The notes below the pieces were generated by a model. The model searched no databases, was not told the origin of the DNA, and saw nothing but the letters and a program-made list of their open reading frames with translations. 52,014 bases of DNA from Malaciobacter halophilus. Lineage in GTDB: Bacteria; Campylobacterota; Campylobacteria; Campylobacterales; Arcobacteraceae. The stretch spans positions 1 to 52,014 of the forward strand of contig NZ_NXIF01000013.1 in NCBI RefSeq assembly GCF_002837275.1, written 5' to 3'. The position numbers and the translations under genes were made by a program. Below are positions 32,773 to 42,947 of this stretch, piece by piece (position 1 is the stretch's first letter; each line of letters starts with the position of its first letter).

Positions 32773-33513
32773 TTATACTATAACTTGTGCAATTAAAACT
32801 AGTGAAATAATAAATAAAACAACTCTAATTACTTTTAAATAAACTTTTGTATCTATTCTTTTTTTTAATTTTATTCCAAAGTATAAAGCAAATGAAATTA
32901 TAAAAATAGCTAAAAAAGAGAAAGACAAATGCTCACTTGTAAAACTTCCATTTATAAAAAAAACTACAATCTGAATAATTTTACCAAATAAAAAAGATAT
33001 ATTCATAGCTTGAATAAGTTCTGCTTTTGTATATTTAAGTTCAATTCCATACATCATAAGCAAAGGACCCATAACATTTGTAAGTCCACCTATTACTCCT
33101 GTTAATACAGAATAAACAATAAAAGAGCTTTTAGGATAAATTCTAAAAATAGAGATTGAAATATTAACTTTATTAATAAATAGGTATATTAGTATCGTAA
33201 AGGCCAAAAGAAGCTTAAAAACTTCAGAATTACTCATTATTAATAGTTGAGTACCTATTGCACTTCCAAGCATTGTAAGCAATGCTAAAGGCATATGTTT
33301 TTTAAAACCTTCAAGTATATTACCTTCACTTAAAAAGCTAACTAAATTAACTATCAAAGTAGGAATAAGTGTAAGTAAGATTGCAGTTTGAATATCAGTG
33401 AAAATTGCTATTATAGGAGTAGGAATTAATGCAAAACCAAAACCAATACTACCATGTACAAAAGCAGCTATAATAAGTATAATTGAGGCAACTATAAAGA
33501 AATCTAAATCCAA
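32773..33513 (-). CDS. TauE/SafE (TSUP) family membrane permease
   Basis: A 246-residue protein with eight or so hydrophobic helices. The TSUP signature is visible in GSIGFGFALIPTPI near residues 21-34 and again in the second half as TGVIGGLTNVMGPLLMMYG. Family members export sulfite, sulfoacetate or other organosulfur anions. No sulfur-metabolism genes are adjacent, so the substrate is open. It converges on the feo operon and lies between it and the tRNA cluster. Confidence 0.88.
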   Translation of the reverse strand: MDLDFFIVASIILIIAAFVHGSIGFGFALIPTPIIAIFTDIQTAILLTLIPTLIVNLVSFLSEGNILEGFKKHMPLALLTMLGSAIGTQLLIMSNSEVFKLLLAFTILIYLFINKVNISISIFRIYPKSSFIVYSVLTGVIGGLTNVMGPLLMMYGIELKYTKAELIQAMNISFLFGKIIQIVVFFINGSFTSEHLSFSFLAIFIISFALYFGIKLKKRIDTKVYLKVIRVVLFIISLVLIAQVIV

Positions 33514-33609
33514 AATAAACCTTAATAAAAATATAAATTAAAATATCATATCTTTACTTTGATTTTTATAGTTAAAATAAAATAGTAATAAGATTAAAGT
33601 TAGAAGTTA

Positions 33610-33684
33610 TGGCTCCGGATACTGGATTCGAACCAGTGGCCAAGTGATTAACAGTCACCTACTCTACCGCTGAGCTAATCCGGA
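33610..33684 (-). tRNA. tRNA-Asn (GTT), third in transcription order
   Basis: A 75-base gene including an encoded CCA end. It folds into a full cloverleaf: acceptor TCCGGAT with ATCCGGA, anticodon loop CTGTTAA giving anticodon GTT, and TTCGAAT in the T loop. The sequence is identical to the two neighbours. Confidence 0.97.
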
Positions 33685-33710
33685 ACAAATATTAAGTTTA
33701 ATTAGATAAG

Positions 33711-33785
33711 TGGCTCCGGATACTGGATTCGAACCAGTGGCCAAGTGATTAACAGTCACCTACTCTACCGCTGAGCTAATCCGGA
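33711..33785 (-). tRNA. tRNA-Asn (GTT), second in transcription order
   Basis: Identical over all 75 bases to the copies on either side. It is separated from them by 26 and 31 bases of unrelated AT-rich sequence, so the three are probably cut from one precursor. Confidence 0.97.
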
Positions 33786-33816
33786 ATATATCTAATAAAA
33801 GTTTTCATTAAAGTTA

Positions 33817-33891
33817 TGGCTCCGGATACTGGATTCGAACCAGTGGCCAAGTGATTAACAGTCACCTACTCTACCGCTGAGCTAATCCGGA
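33817..33891 (-). tRNA. tRNA-Asn (GTT), first in transcription order
   Basis: The third identical 75-base copy with encoded CCA and anticodon GTT. It is the promoter-proximal member of the tandem. The upstream region toward the radical SAM gene is short and AT-rich. Confidence 0.97.
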
Positions 33892-33961
33892 ATACATCTT
33901 CCTTTAATGGGCTGGAATTATAGTCAAAATTTAATCTTTTGTCAAGTAATTTTTAAAAAAA

Positions 33962-34879
33962 TTATAAAATTTTATAAAAATTTAATCCACTGCTATCAAT
34001 TATTGTAATTACTTGCTTTTTTAACAATTTCTCTAATATTATTTTTGAAGATGTATCAAACATATTTTCAATATCTTCTTGTGTTAAAGGTCTTCTTTTT
34101 AACATTGTAATTATCTCTTCTTCAGTAAATGTTTGAACTTGTTTAGGTCGATTTTTATATGCAATATTTACATTTATTCCTTTGAAAACATTTGCTACTT
34201 TTTCTAAAGTTTCAAAACTTACAGGTTTAACTTTATAAGCAGGTGGTCTATCTATTGTTCCAATATCAACTCTTTTAGGATTAATTTTTTTTACCGCATC
34301 GTAAAGTAAATTTATCTCTTCTTCTTTATCATTTAAATCTTTAACAAAAAGTATTTCTAAAACAAAATCATTTTTATACTCTTTTGAAAACTCTATCATA
34401 GAAGGGATAATCTTATCAATTTCAATACTATTATGAGTTCTATCTAGTTTTTTAAAACATTTTTCACTTACACAATCTAAAGATAACTTAACCATATCAA
34501 GTTTTAAAAGGGCATCATAAATCTCTTTTTTATAAATGGTACTACCATTTGATAAAATTAAAGTTTTCGCATTTTGTTTGATTTTATTTAATTTATCAAT
34601 CAATTTTGCAAGATGTGGATAAAGTGTTGGTTCTCCATTTGCTGTAATTGTAATAACATCAATTTTAGGATGTTTTTCAAAGCTTTTTTCAACTTCTTTT
34701 ATAACTTCATCAACACTTGGATATTCACTCATCTCTTTCATAGTTTTTGCAGGTTTTAATTCGCAATATAAACAATCAAAATTACACTGTTTTATATTTG
34801 CAGATAAATCAATCCCTAAAGATATACCAAATCTTCTTGATGGAATTGGTCCAAAAATAATAGAGTTTAAATTTGACAT
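33962..34879 (-). CDS. Radical SAM protein
   Basis: A 305-residue protein with the radical SAM cluster motif CNFDCLYC (C-x3-C-x2-C) near residues 32-39, preceded by GPIPSRRFGISLGIDL. That N-terminal signature belongs to a widespread subgroup (UPF0026-like, distantly related to wyosine-type enzymes) without an established reaction in bacteria. The SAM-binding GEPTLYP segment is present near residues 83-89. The last 60 residues look like a winged helix (TEEEIITMLKRRPLTQEDIENMF). It lies downstream of hemE beyond a strong terminator. Confidence 0.82.
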   Translation of the reverse strand: MSNLNSIIFGPIPSRRFGISLGIDLSANIKQCNFDCLYCELKPAKTMKEMSEYPSVDEVIKEVEKSFEKHPKIDVITITANGEPTLYPHLAKLIDKLNKIKQNAKTLILSNGSTIYKKEIYDALLKLDMVKLSLDCVSEKCFKKLDRTHNSIEIDKIIPSMIEFSKEYKNDFVLEILFVKDLNDKEEEINLLYDAVKKINPKRVDIGTIDRPPAYKVKPVSFETLEKVANVFKGINVNIAYKNRPKQVQTFTEEEIITMLKRRPLTQEDIENMFDTSSKIILEKLLKKQVITIIDSSGLNFYKIL

Positions 34880-34900
34880 TTTTTATTTACCTTTTAAATA

Positions 34901-34934
34901 AAAAAAGAGAGACTTACTTAAGCCTCTCTTTTTT
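34901..34934 (-). terminator. Intrinsic terminator after hemE
   Basis: The 11-bp stem AAAAAAGAGAG with CTCTCTTTTTT, extended by an inner CTTA/TAAG helix, is followed by U residues on the minus strand. It ends the gyrA-asd-hemE transcript. Confidence 0.85.
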
Positions 34935-34960
34935 AAAATATATTTTATATATAAAGTTTA

Positions 34961-35995
34961 TTATTTAGCTTTACTTACTCTGTGGCATTCATCAACAAAG
35001 TGTTTTGCATTTTCAACAGGAACATCAGGTAAAATTCCATGTCCTAAGTTGAAAATATGTCTTTTCCCACCCATTACTTCTTGAATTTTTTCTACGCATG
35101 CAGTTGTTTTCTCTTTTGAGTATAATCTACAAGGCTCCATATTACCTTGAAGAACATATTTATCACCAAGCTTCTCTTTTGCTAATGCCATTGGAGTTGA
35201 CCAATCAACACCAAATACATCAAAGTTACCATAAATATCATCTAAATATTGCCCAATACCTTTAGGGAACATAATAACTGGAATGTGTGGATATTTTTCC
35301 TTTAAATACTCTGCAATTTCAACCATATATTTCCATGAAAATTCAAAATATGCTTGTTTTTCTAATGCTGCTGCCCAAGAATCAAAGATTTGAACAACAT
35401 CTGCACCTGCAAGTATCTGTTTTTCCATATAATGCTTAACTACTTGAGTAACTTTAGCAAGAAGCTTATGCATAAGTTCTGGATTTGAGTATATTAATTT
35501 TTTACATAAATTATATGTTTTCGTACCTTTTCCTTCAATCATATAAGTAGCAAGAGTCCAAGGTGCTCCTGTAAATCCAATAAGTGCTTTATCTTCTGGA
35601 AGCTCTTGTTTTAATAACTTTATAGTATCATAAACATATGTTAATTTATCAGCTGCTTCTTCACCACCTAATAAAGCATCAATATCTGCTTCATCTTTAA
35701 TTGGCTTATGAAAAACTGGTCCTTCACCTTTAATAAACTCTAAATCCATTCCCATTTCATGTGGAATAACTAAAATATCACTAAATAAGATTGCTGCATC
35801 AACTCCTACTATATCAAGAGGTTGAATAGTAACTTCACATGCCTTTTTAGGGTCGTGACAAAGATTTAAAAAACTTCCAGCTTCAGCTCTTACTTTCATA
35901 TACTCAGGTAAGTATCTTCCTGCTTGTCTCATCATCCATACAGGAGTATAAGGAGTTTCCTTACCAAAACAAGCATCTACAAAAATTTTTGACAT
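34961..35995 (-). CDS. hemE: Uroporphyrinogen III decarboxylase
   Basis: A 344-residue cytosolic heme-biosynthesis enzyme of standard length. It converts uroporphyrinogen III to coproporphyrinogen III. The N-terminal signature [16 protein letters not shown] carries the conserved substrate-binding Arg residues. The second signature, [16 protein letters not shown], and the C-terminal [12 protein letters not shown] are intact. It is the last gene of the gyrA-asd-UPF0114-hemE run, 12 bases after the UPF0114 gene. Confidence 0.97.
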   Translation of the reverse strand: MSKIFVDACFGKETPYTPVWMMRQAGRYLPEYMKVRAEAGSFLNLCHDPKKACEVTIQPLDIVGVDAAILFSDILVIPHEMGMDLEFIKGEGPVFHKPIKDEADIDALLGGEEAADKLTYVYDTIKLLKQELPEDKALIGFTGAPWTLATYMIEGKGTKTYNLCKKLIYSNPELMHKLLAKVTQVVKHYMEKQILAGADVVQIFDSWAAALEKQAYFEFSWKYMVEIAEYLKEKYPHIPVIMFPKGIGQYLDDIYGNFDVFGVDWSTPMALAKEKLGDKYVLQGNMEPCRLYSKEKTTACVEKIQEVMGGKRHIFNLGHGILPDVPVENAKHFVDECHRVSKAK

Positions 35996-36007
35996 TTATA
36001 TAACCTT

Positions 36008-36523
36008 TTATTTATTTTTTCCTATCTTCCCTAAAAAAAACAACCCTACGGCTAAGGCTGTCACTGCTAATGCAAAATACAACATTTCTAAAGCAGAGGT
36101 ATAATTTGTATGTAAAACTCTTTGAAAAAAGTTTACAACTAAAACCATAACTATAACTTTAGCAATTTTATCTTTTAATTGGTCTAAAGAAGTAATTGAT
36201 AAAATCTTTAAATCCTCTTTTGTAGTATTTATATGATTAAATTGTGAGATAAATAGTTCATAAACTCCAAAAGAGAAAATAAGCATAACTACTGCAATTA
36301 AGTATAAATCAACAGCACCTATAATACCACTTACTATATCTTCGTGAAAGTTTTCAGGATGTGCACCTGTTACAACAGTTGTAAAAGTATATTTTGCAAC
36401 ACCCCAAATATCTAAACTTGCTACTACAAATAAAACTACTGCACCAACAAGTCCAAATATAACAGCCAAGATTACTAAAAATCTTGTCTGCCACATAGCT
36501 TTTTCAAAAAGCTTCTCTATCAT
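36008..36523 (-). CDS. UPF0114 (YqhA) family membrane protein
   Basis: A 171-residue protein with four hydrophobic helices. The family pattern includes an amphipathic N-terminal FEKAMWQTRFLVILAVIFGL and a central FSFGVYELFIS motif, characteristic of UPF0114. The function is unknown. Its start overlaps the asd stop by 1 base, so it is translationally linked to asd and hemE. Confidence 0.87.
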   Translation of the reverse strand: MIEKLFEKAMWQTRFLVILAVIFGLVGAVVLFVVASLDIWGVAKYTFTTVVTGAHPENFHEDIVSGIIGAVDLYLIAVVMLIFSFGVYELFISQFNHINTTKEDLKILSITSLDQLKDKIAKVIVMVLVVNFFQRVLHTNYTSALEMLYFALAVTALAVGLFFLGKIGKNK

Positions 36524-37560
36524 TAGATATCATTCTCCATTTCAATCCATTTTAATGCAATTCTAACAGAATTAGTTGCAGCACCAACTCTTACTTGATC
36601 TGCAACATTAAAAAAGTGTACTACATTATTTGAATAAGCATCTTTTCTAATTCTACCAACATAAGTTGTATCTGTATCAGTTGAAATAATTGGCATTGGA
36701 TATTGATTATTTTCTAAATCATCAATAACCTCAACATTTTCAAAATTTGCCAATGATTCTCTTACTTTATCAACATCAACTTCAACATTTTCATCAAATG
36801 TAACTGTAATAGATTCACTATGACTTCTTAATACAGGAACTCTAACACAAGTTGCAGCAACAGCCATTTGCTTATGCATAATTTTTTGTGTTTCATTAAT
36901 CATTTTCATCTCTTCTTTTGTAAACCCATTTGGTTGAGCTACATCAATTTGAGGAATAACATTTAATGCAATTTGATGAGCAAATGCTTCTTTTTCAGAC
37001 TCATCTAGCTTGAAAGCAAAGAAAGCTTGCATCTGTTTTACAAGCTCTTCCATACCAGCTTTTCCTGCACCACTTACTGCTTGGTAAGTAGATACATCAA
37101 CTCTTTTAATTCCATATAATTCATCAAGTGGCTTTAAAGATAATACCATTTGAATAGTTGAACAATTTGGATTTGCAATAATACCTGTCTCTTTCCATTT
37201 TGAAATATCTTCAGGATTAACTTCAGGTACAACCAATGGAATATTTGGCTCCATTCTAAAATGACTTGTATTATCTATTACAACAGCACCTGCTTCAACT
37301 GCATATTTTGCAAATTTTGCTGAGATACTACCACCTGCACTAAAAAATGCAATTTCAACTTCATTTTCTTCAAATGCAGTTTCAGTTAACTCTAAAACAG
37401 TATACTCTTTATTTTTATATTCAACTGTTGTTCCAGCACTTTTAGCACTTGCTAAAGGAACTATATTATTTACTGGAAAATCATATGCATCCATAACTCT
37501 TAAAAGCTCTTCTCCAACAGCACCAGTTGCTCCAACAACAGCAACGTTAAATTTTCTCAT
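36523..37560 (-). CDS. asd: Aspartate-semialdehyde dehydrogenase
   Basis: A 345-residue NADP-dependent enzyme that makes aspartate semialdehyde for lysine/diaminopimelate, threonine and methionine synthesis. The nucleotide motif VGATGAVGEELL lies at about residues 9-20, and catalytic Cys133 sits in ANPNCSTIQM. The downstream substrate-binding YQAVSGAGKAGMEEL segment is normal. It overlaps gyrA by 1 base upstream and the UPF0114 gene by 1 base downstream. Confidence 0.96.
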   Translation of the reverse strand: MRKFNVAVVGATGAVGEELLRVMDAYDFPVNNIVPLASAKSAGTTVEYKNKEYTVLELTETAFEENEVEIAFFSAGGSISAKFAKYAVEAGAVVIDNTSHFRMEPNIPLVVPEVNPEDISKWKETGIIANPNCSTIQMVLSLKPLDELYGIKRVDVSTYQAVSGAGKAGMEELVKQMQAFFAFKLDESEKEAFAHQIALNVIPQIDVAQPNGFTKEEMKMINETQKIMHKQMAVAATCVRVPVLRSHSESITVTFDENVEVDVDKVRESLANFENVEVIDDLENNQYPMPIISTDTDTTYVGRIRKDAYSNNVVHFFNVADQVRVGAATNSVRIALKWIEMENDI

Positions 37561-40133
37561 TATTTTTCTTCCTCTCCCTTATCAATTAAGTTTTCATTAG
37601 CTTGACTGTTTTGCTCTTCTTGTTTATTATCAACTAAATTAGTATCTTCAATAACTCCAGCTAAATCAGTTGCAGACTCAATATCTAATTCATCGTCTTC
37701 TTCTTTAGGACACTTAGCAATTGAAACTACTTTATCCCCTTTATCTACGTTAACAATAATTACACCAGAAGTATTTCTTCCAGCTTTTCTAATAGTATTC
37801 ATATCAACTCTAATCATCTTACCAATTGATGTTAAAGCCATTAAGTCTTGAGTTTCATCAACTAAAACTGAACCAATTACACTTCCAGTTTTTTGATGAA
37901 GTTTCATTGAGATAACACCAGAACCTGCTCTATTTGTAAGTCTGTACTCATCTACAGTTGTTCTTTTTCCAATACCTTTTTCAGATACTGTTAACAACTC
38001 TTGTTCTTCACTTATAATCACATCTGCATCTACAACAAAGTCAGAGTCATGTTTAAATTTAATTCCTCTTACACCTCTTGTACTTCTTCCTTGTTCTCTT
38101 GTCTTTTCAATTTCGAATCTAATACATTGACCTAAACTTGTAAAAATCATAAAGTATTGTGAACCTGGAATTGTAATTTTTGCAGTTACAACTTCATCTG
38201 CATCATCAAGAACAATTGCTCTTACACCATTACTTCTTATATTACTAAATTCAGCTAATGATGTTCTTTTTACAATACCATTTCTTGTAAAGAATGCTAA
38301 AGATTTGCTCTCATCAAAATCAGTAGTTGGAATAATAGCCATTATCTTCTCATCAGCTCTTAAATTAATTAAGTTAACAACAGCTTTACCTTTTGCTGTT
38401 CTACTTCCTTCTGGGATTTTATATACTTTTAACCAATATAACTGACCCATATTTGTAATAAACATCAATGTATCATGAGTATTAGTTACAAAGAATCTTT
38501 CAATAAAGTCATCATCATGTGTAGTAACTGCTACTTTACCTTTTCCACCTCTTCTTTGTTTTTCATATGATTTAATTGGAACTCTTTTTACATAACCATT
38601 ATGAGTAATTGTAACTACCATTGGCTCATTTGGAATTAAATCTTCAATATCAATTTCATCATATGAATCTTCAATTTCAGTTCTTCTTTCATCAGAGTAT
38701 TTTTCTTTAATTTCTGCAACTTCTTCTTTAATAATCTCATTTAATTTATCTTCTGATTTTAAGATTGACTCTAATTCAGCAATTAAAGCTAATAACTCTT
38801 GATACTCAGCTTCTAATTTATCTCTTTGAAGACCAGTTAATCTTCCAAGTCTCATATCTAAAATTGCTTGAGATTGAATAATTGATAAACCAAATCTATC
38901 TTGAAGTTTCTCTTTAGCCTCTGCATCATTTGCAGAAGATCTAATAATTTGTACAACTTCATCGATATTATCAAGTGCAATTTTTAGACCTTCTAAAATA
39001 TGAGCTCTTGCTTTTGCTTTCTCTAAATCAAAAATAGTTCTTCTAATAATAACTGTTTTTCTATGAGATAAGAAAAGATTTAATAATTCAGGAAGATTAA
39101 ATACTTTTGGTTCTTTATTATGCACAGCTAATAAAATAATCCCAAAAGTTGTTTCAAGAGGAGTTGATTTATAAAGATTATTTAATACAATTTCACTCAT
39201 TGCATCTTTTTTAAGCTCTATTACGACTCTAATTCCTTCTCTATCAGATTCATCTCTAACTTCAGAAATACCTTCAACTTGTTTATCTTTTGCTAATGTA
39301 GCAATTTGCTCAATTAGTCTTGATTTGTTAACTTGGTACGGAAGTTCATCAAGAACAATTACTTCTTTTTTACCTTTTGTTTCAATATGGTGTTTAGCTC
39401 TAATTTTTACTCTACCACGTCCAGTTTTATAAGCATCAATTATTCCTCTTCTTCCAAAGATTGTACCACCAGTTGGAAAATCAGGACCTTGAATAAACTG
39501 CATTAAATCTTCTGCTGTTGCACCTTTATTATCTACCATATAAAGAACAGCATCTAATAGCTCTTTTAAGTTATGAGGAGGTATTTTAGTAGCCATACCA
39601 ACAGCAATACCCTCACTACCATTTAATAATAGCGTTGGAACTCTTGTTGGTAATACAGCAGGCTCTTTTAAAGTATCATCATAGTTTTGAACAAAATTAA
39701 CAGTATCTTTATCAATATCTCTTAAAATCTCTTCAGATACCTTAGTCATTCTAGCTTCTGTATATCTCATTGCAGCTGCATTGTCTCCATCAACTGAACC
39801 AAAGTTTCCCTGTCCGTCAACTAAAGGAGCTCTCATTGAGAAATTTTGAGCCATTCTAACTAATGCATCATAAACTGAACTATCACCATGAGGGTGATAC
39901 TTACCAATAACATCCCCTACAATCCTTGCAGATTTTTTATAAGGAGACCTTGAACTAATATTCAAGTCATGCATTGCATACAAAATTCTTCTATGAACTG
40001 GCTTTAATCCATCTTTTGCATCAGGAAGTGCCCGTCCAATAATAACACTCATTGAGTAGTCTAAATAAGAAGCTTTTACACTATCTTCTATATTAATATC
40101 TATAATATCTTGATCTTCGAAAAGGTTTTCCAT
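37560..40133 (-). CDS. gyrA: DNA gyrase subunit A
   Basis: An 857-residue topoisomerase subunit. The catalytic Tyr is about residue 124 in [10 protein letters not shown]. The quinolone-resistance region reads [18 protein letters not shown]: Ser85 and Asp89 correspond to E. coli Ser83 and Asp87, both of the susceptible type. The C-terminal beta-pinwheel has the GyrA-box QRRGGKGK near residue 536, followed by repeated blade motifs. The extreme C-terminus is acidic (runs of Asp and Glu). It begins the transcript with asd, UPF0114 and hemE. Confidence 0.98.
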   Translation of the reverse strand: MENLFEDQDIIDINIEDSVKASYLDYSMSVIIGRALPDAKDGLKPVHRRILYAMHDLNISSRSPYKKSARIVGDVIGKYHPHGDSSVYDALVRMAQNFSMRAPLVDGQGNFGSVDGDNAAAMRYTEARMTKVSEEILRDIDKDTVNFVQNYDDTLKEPAVLPTRVPTLLLNGSEGIAVGMATKIPPHNLKELLDAVLYMVDNKGATAEDLMQFIQGPDFPTGGTIFGRRGIIDAYKTGRGRVKIRAKHHIETKGKKEVIVLDELPYQVNKSRLIEQIATLAKDKQVEGISEVRDESDREGIRVVIELKKDAMSEIVLNNLYKSTPLETTFGIILLAVHNKEPKVFNLPELLNLFLSHRKTVIIRRTIFDLEKAKARAHILEGLKIALDNIDEVVQIIRSSANDAEAKEKLQDRFGLSIIQSQAILDMRLGRLTGLQRDKLEAEYQELLALIAELESILKSEDKLNEIIKEEVAEIKEKYSDERRTEIEDSYDEIDIEDLIPNEPMVVTITHNGYVKRVPIKSYEKQRRGGKGKVAVTTHDDDFIERFFVTNTHDTLMFITNMGQLYWLKVYKIPEGSRTAKGKAVVNLINLRADEKIMAIIPTTDFDESKSLAFFTRNGIVKRTSLAEFSNIRSNGVRAIVLDDADEVVTAKITIPGSQYFMIFTSLGQCIRFEIEKTREQGRSTRGVRGIKFKHDSDFVVDADVIISEEQELLTVSEKGIGKRTTVDEYRLTNRAGSGVISMKLHQKTGSVIGSVLVDETQDLMALTSIGKMIRVDMNTIRKAGRNTSGVIIVNVDKGDKVVSIAKCPKEEDDELDIESATDLAGVIEDTNLVDNKQEEQNSQANENLIDKGEEEK

Positions 40134-40223
40134 AAAAAAACGCCTTTATTTTATATATTTGGTTTTATTTTAGCTAAAAAGGGCTTAGTATAAGTTAATG
40201 TAGGATTTTAAGCTACTAATAAA

Positions 40224-40255
40224 AAAGAGATTAAAAAAGAATTTTTAATCTCTTT
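40224..40255 (-). terminator. Long A/T stem-loop between DUF465 and gyrA
   Basis: A 14-bp perfect stem (AAAGAGATTAAAAA and complement) with a short loop lies 14 bases beyond the DUF465 stop. It probably terminates that minus-strand transcript. Confidence 0.65.
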
Positions 40256-40269
40256 AGCTTAAATATTAA

Positions 40270-40485
40270 TTATTGACTATTTTTATATTCCATTATTAAT
40301 GAATATACTTCATCTTTAAGTTTTAATTTCTCTTTTTTCTTTTTTTCTATTTCTGCTTGCTCTGCAAAATTTTTCTCTAACTCAATTATCTCTTCGTCTA
40401 ATTCGTTATGTCTGTCAAATATCTTATGAAAACGAGCATTTTCTTGCTTTAACTTTGTAATAATATCTCTGTGTTCGTGAAACAT
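40270..40485 (-). CDS. DUF465/YdcH-like small coiled-coil protein
   Basis: A 71-residue protein made of two charged helices. It has the family pattern HRDIITKLKQENARFHKIFDRHNELDEEI, followed by a Lys-rich helix and the end KDEVYSLIMEYK. Its function is unknown. AAGGA lies before the ATG. It stands between argJ and gyrA on the same strand with terminators on either side, so it is probably a single-gene unit. Confidence 0.85.
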   Translation of the reverse strand: MFHEHRDIITKLKQENARFHKIFDRHNELDEEIIELEKNFAEQAEIEKKKKEKLKLKDEVYSLIMEYKNSQ

Positions 40486-40593
40486 ATTTAATCCTTTTAG
40501 TTGAGTTATTACAATTATAACAGTTAATTTCTTAGAATAGATTATGTAGGTTATATATTTTTTATAAATTAGTTTTTAAAAAAAAGTGTGTAG

Positions 40594-40618
40594 TTAAGAA
40601 GCTATTTTAGCTTCTTAA
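40594..40618 (-). terminator. Stem-loop overlapping the argJ stop
   Basis: TTAAGAAGCT pairs with AGCTTCTTAA around ATTTT. On the minus strand a T run follows a few bases later. It probably terminates the transcript of the K-channel and argJ genes. Confidence 0.65.
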
Positions 40619-41796
40619 GTTCTATAATCAGCATTTATTTCAACATATTTGTAACCCAAATCACATCCATATGCTGTAAAATCATACTCTCCAACTCCAA
40701 TATCACAAGTGATTTTAAATTTATCATTTTGAAGTACTTTAGCTGCTGCTTGTTCTACTTCTTCATTAAATACTAACTCACCTTTATTGTAAACAATTAC
40801 ATCATTATATGAAATAACTAGTCTATTTTCATCACTTTTTATTCCACTTGCACCAATAGTTGAAGCGATTCTTCCAAAGTTTGGGTCTTCTCCAAAAAGA
40901 GCTGTTTTTACTAGTAAAGAGTTAGATAAAGCTTTTGCAGCTTTTTCAGCCTCTTCATATGTTGCTGCATTTTTAACTTCAAAAGCTGCTGCTTTTTTTG
41001 CACCTTCTCCATCAGCAACCATTAACATTGCCATATCATGCATAACTAATCTTAGGGCTTCAAAAAATGCCTCTTTATTATATGTATTTGATTTTTTATT
41101 TGTTAAAAGTAAAACTGTATCATTTGTTGAAGTATCTCCATCAACAGAAATAGCATTAAAAGTTGTTTTACTATTAAGTTTAAGAGCTTCTTTCATATCT
41201 TTTTTAGGAACATTTGCATCAGTACAAATAAAACAAAGCATTGTTGCTAAATTTGGATTTATCATCCCTGCTCCTTTAGCAACAGCACCTATTTTAAAAC
41301 TACTTCCATCTTCTAATTTCACTTCATACATACAATTTTTTTCATATGCATCAGTAGTCATAATTGCTTTTGAAAGATTATAAGCATTTTTAGCTTTTAA
41401 GTTAAAACTATTTGCACCTTTTACTATTTTTTCTATAGGTAAAGGATTCCCAATAACTCCCGTACTACTCATAATTGGATTAACAACATCATAGTTTAAT
41501 GAAGAGAAAATTGTATTTATATCTTCTATACCTTTTTTACCTGTCATAGCATTGGCATTTTTAGAATTTATTAATAAAAAATTTGTTTTAAAATCTTTTT
41601 CATACATTTGATAATGTTTTAAAGGTGCTGCTTGAAATCTATTTTCTGTAAATAGCGCTTCTACATCACATAAAGTATCACTATATATAAACCCTAAATC
41701 CAAAGCATTATTTGGCTTTAATCCTGCACTAATTCCATCACAATAAAAGCCTTCAATTTGTTCAAATAAACCTTTAATTGGTAAAATTGTAAACAT
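40615..41796 (-). CDS. argJ: Bifunctional ornithine acetyltransferase / N-acetylglutamate synthase
   Basis: A 393-residue arginine-biosynthesis enzyme that transfers acetyl from N-acetylornithine to glutamate. It is made as a precursor that cleaves itself: the nucleophile is Thr185 in AKGAGMINPNLATML. The oxyanion region SSTGVIGNPLP (about 110-120) and the C-terminal GYKYVEINADYRT are normal. Whether it also uses acetyl-CoA (first step) cannot be told from sequence. It overlaps the K-channel gene upstream by 1 base, although no pathway link is evident. Confidence 0.95.
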   Translation of the reverse strand: MFTILPIKGLFEQIEGFYCDGISAGLKPNNALDLGFIYSDTLCDVEALFTENRFQAAPLKHYQMYEKDFKTNFLLINSKNANAMTGKKGIEDINTIFSSLNYDVVNPIMSSTGVIGNPLPIEKIVKGANSFNLKAKNAYNLSKAIMTTDAYEKNCMYEVKLEDGSSFKIGAVAKGAGMINPNLATMLCFICTDANVPKKDMKEALKLNSKTTFNAISVDGDTSTNDTVLLLTNKKSNTYNKEAFFEALRLVMHDMAMLMVADGEGAKKAAAFEVKNAATYEEAEKAAKALSNSLLVKTALFGEDPNFGRIASTIGASGIKSDENRLVISYNDVIVYNKGELVFNEEVEQAAAKVLQNDKFKITCDIGVGEYDFTAYGCDLGYKYVEINADYRT

Positions 41797-42923
41797 TATA
41801 TATCCTTTGGTTTTTGTGAATATGAAAGTATTCTTTTTGATTTTGAAATACCTTTTTGGCTTCCTACTAGTAATAATTTACAATTTGCTCTAATTACCGT
41901 AGTACCTTTTGGCATTTGAATAAATTTCCCATTTGACTCAGTAATACCAATAATTGATACTTTCATTCTATCTCTTAAGTGTAAATCTTGAATTTGTTTA
42001 TCAACAGCCCAAGACTCTTCTCCTACAAAAGCTTCTTCCATATCTATTGGAGTATCTTTTTTATATAAAAATTCTTCTAATACATTTTCCATATCAGGTC
42101 TTATTGCCATTGCACTTACTCTTTTTGCCATAAGTGAAGGAGGAGCTACAACTTTATCTGCACCAAGTTTTTTTAATCTTACTTTATCATTTTGTGTCTC
42201 AGCATTAGATATAATCAAATAAGGACTTCGCCCAAGCTCTTTTTCATATAGCCTAACGGAAGCAATAAGTGTAATATTATCAGATATATTTTTTGATAAT
42301 GAAATAGCACCTTTTGCTGAACTCAAATGAGATTTTAAAAAAGCAATCTCTTTATAAGGTTCCTCTTTTACATAGTATGGATAATTATACTCTTTTGCTA
42401 TTTGCTCAATATCATCTCTTGAATCAACTACAACAAAAGGAACATGGTTTTGCCTAAATTGTCTTGCTAATTGGGCTGTATATTCATTGTGATGAAATAT
42501 GACAAAATGTCTTCTAAGTCTTGCGATTTTATATAACATTTTTCTTTCCTTAAGAAGTTTAAAAAGTGTACCATTTGATATAGTATTGATTAAAATACCC
42601 ACAGAAAATGTAAGTACTGCAAACCCAGATAACATCAAAGTAACAGTAAAAATAATACCTTGATTACTAAAATTTGCTTCATTTAAAGCACCAAAACCTG
42701 TTGTTGTAAAAGTATATGCTGATTGAAAGATTGCTTTCATTATTGGATAATCTTCAATATACACATATCCTAATGTTCCAACCATTAAGATGACTTGAAT
42801 TAAAATTAGTGGTAGTCTAAAGGGTTTAAGTTGGGAGTATATGAGCGGGTTTAGGTCATAATCAGGTTTAGTAGACCTTATCTCCCACCCGAGAGCTTTT
42901 TTTATTCTTTTAAAGAAGCTCAT
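41796..42923 (-). CDS. Potassium channel with RCK (TrkA-N/TrkA-C) domains
   Basis: A 375-residue channel subunit. Two hydrophobic helices (about 36-56 and 86-112) flank a pore loop with the filter TTTGFG at 73-78. A cytoplasmic RCK domain (about 142-260) and a TrkA-C domain (about 300-370, ending LLLVGSQKGI) follow. The layout matches MthK-like channels, and an RCK K+ channel is also known in Helicobacter pylori. Two things are odd: Phe replaces the usual Tyr in GYG, and the first RCK strand (HFVIFHHNEYTAQLARQ) lacks the GxGxxG nucleotide motif. Ligand gating by NAD(H) is therefore doubtful. Confidence 0.87.
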   Translation of the reverse strand: MSFFKRIKKALGWEIRSTKPDYDLNPLIYSQLKPFRLPLILIQVILMVGTLGYVYIEDYPIMKAIFQSAYTFTTTGFGALNEANFSNQGIIFTVTLMLSGFAVLTFSVGILINTISNGTLFKLLKERKMLYKIARLRRHFVIFHHNEYTAQLARQFRQNHVPFVVVDSRDDIEQIAKEYNYPYYVKEEPYKEIAFLKSHLSSAKGAISLSKNISDNITLIASVRLYEKELGRSPYLIISNAETQNDKVRLKKLGADKVVAPPSLMAKRVSAMAIRPDMENVLEEFLYKKDTPIDMEEAFVGEESWAVDKQIQDLHLRDRMKVSIIGITESNGKFIQMPKGTTVIRANCKLLLVGSQKGISKSKRILSYSQKPKDI

Positions 42924-42947
42924 GAAAGCACTTTTCTAAGCGCCTTC

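Noticed and set aside
33610-33891. Regularly spaced identical repeats resembling a CRISPR-like or repeat array
   Set aside because: Each 75-base repeat folds as a complete tRNA-Asn with anticodon GTT and CCA end; no cas genes are present.
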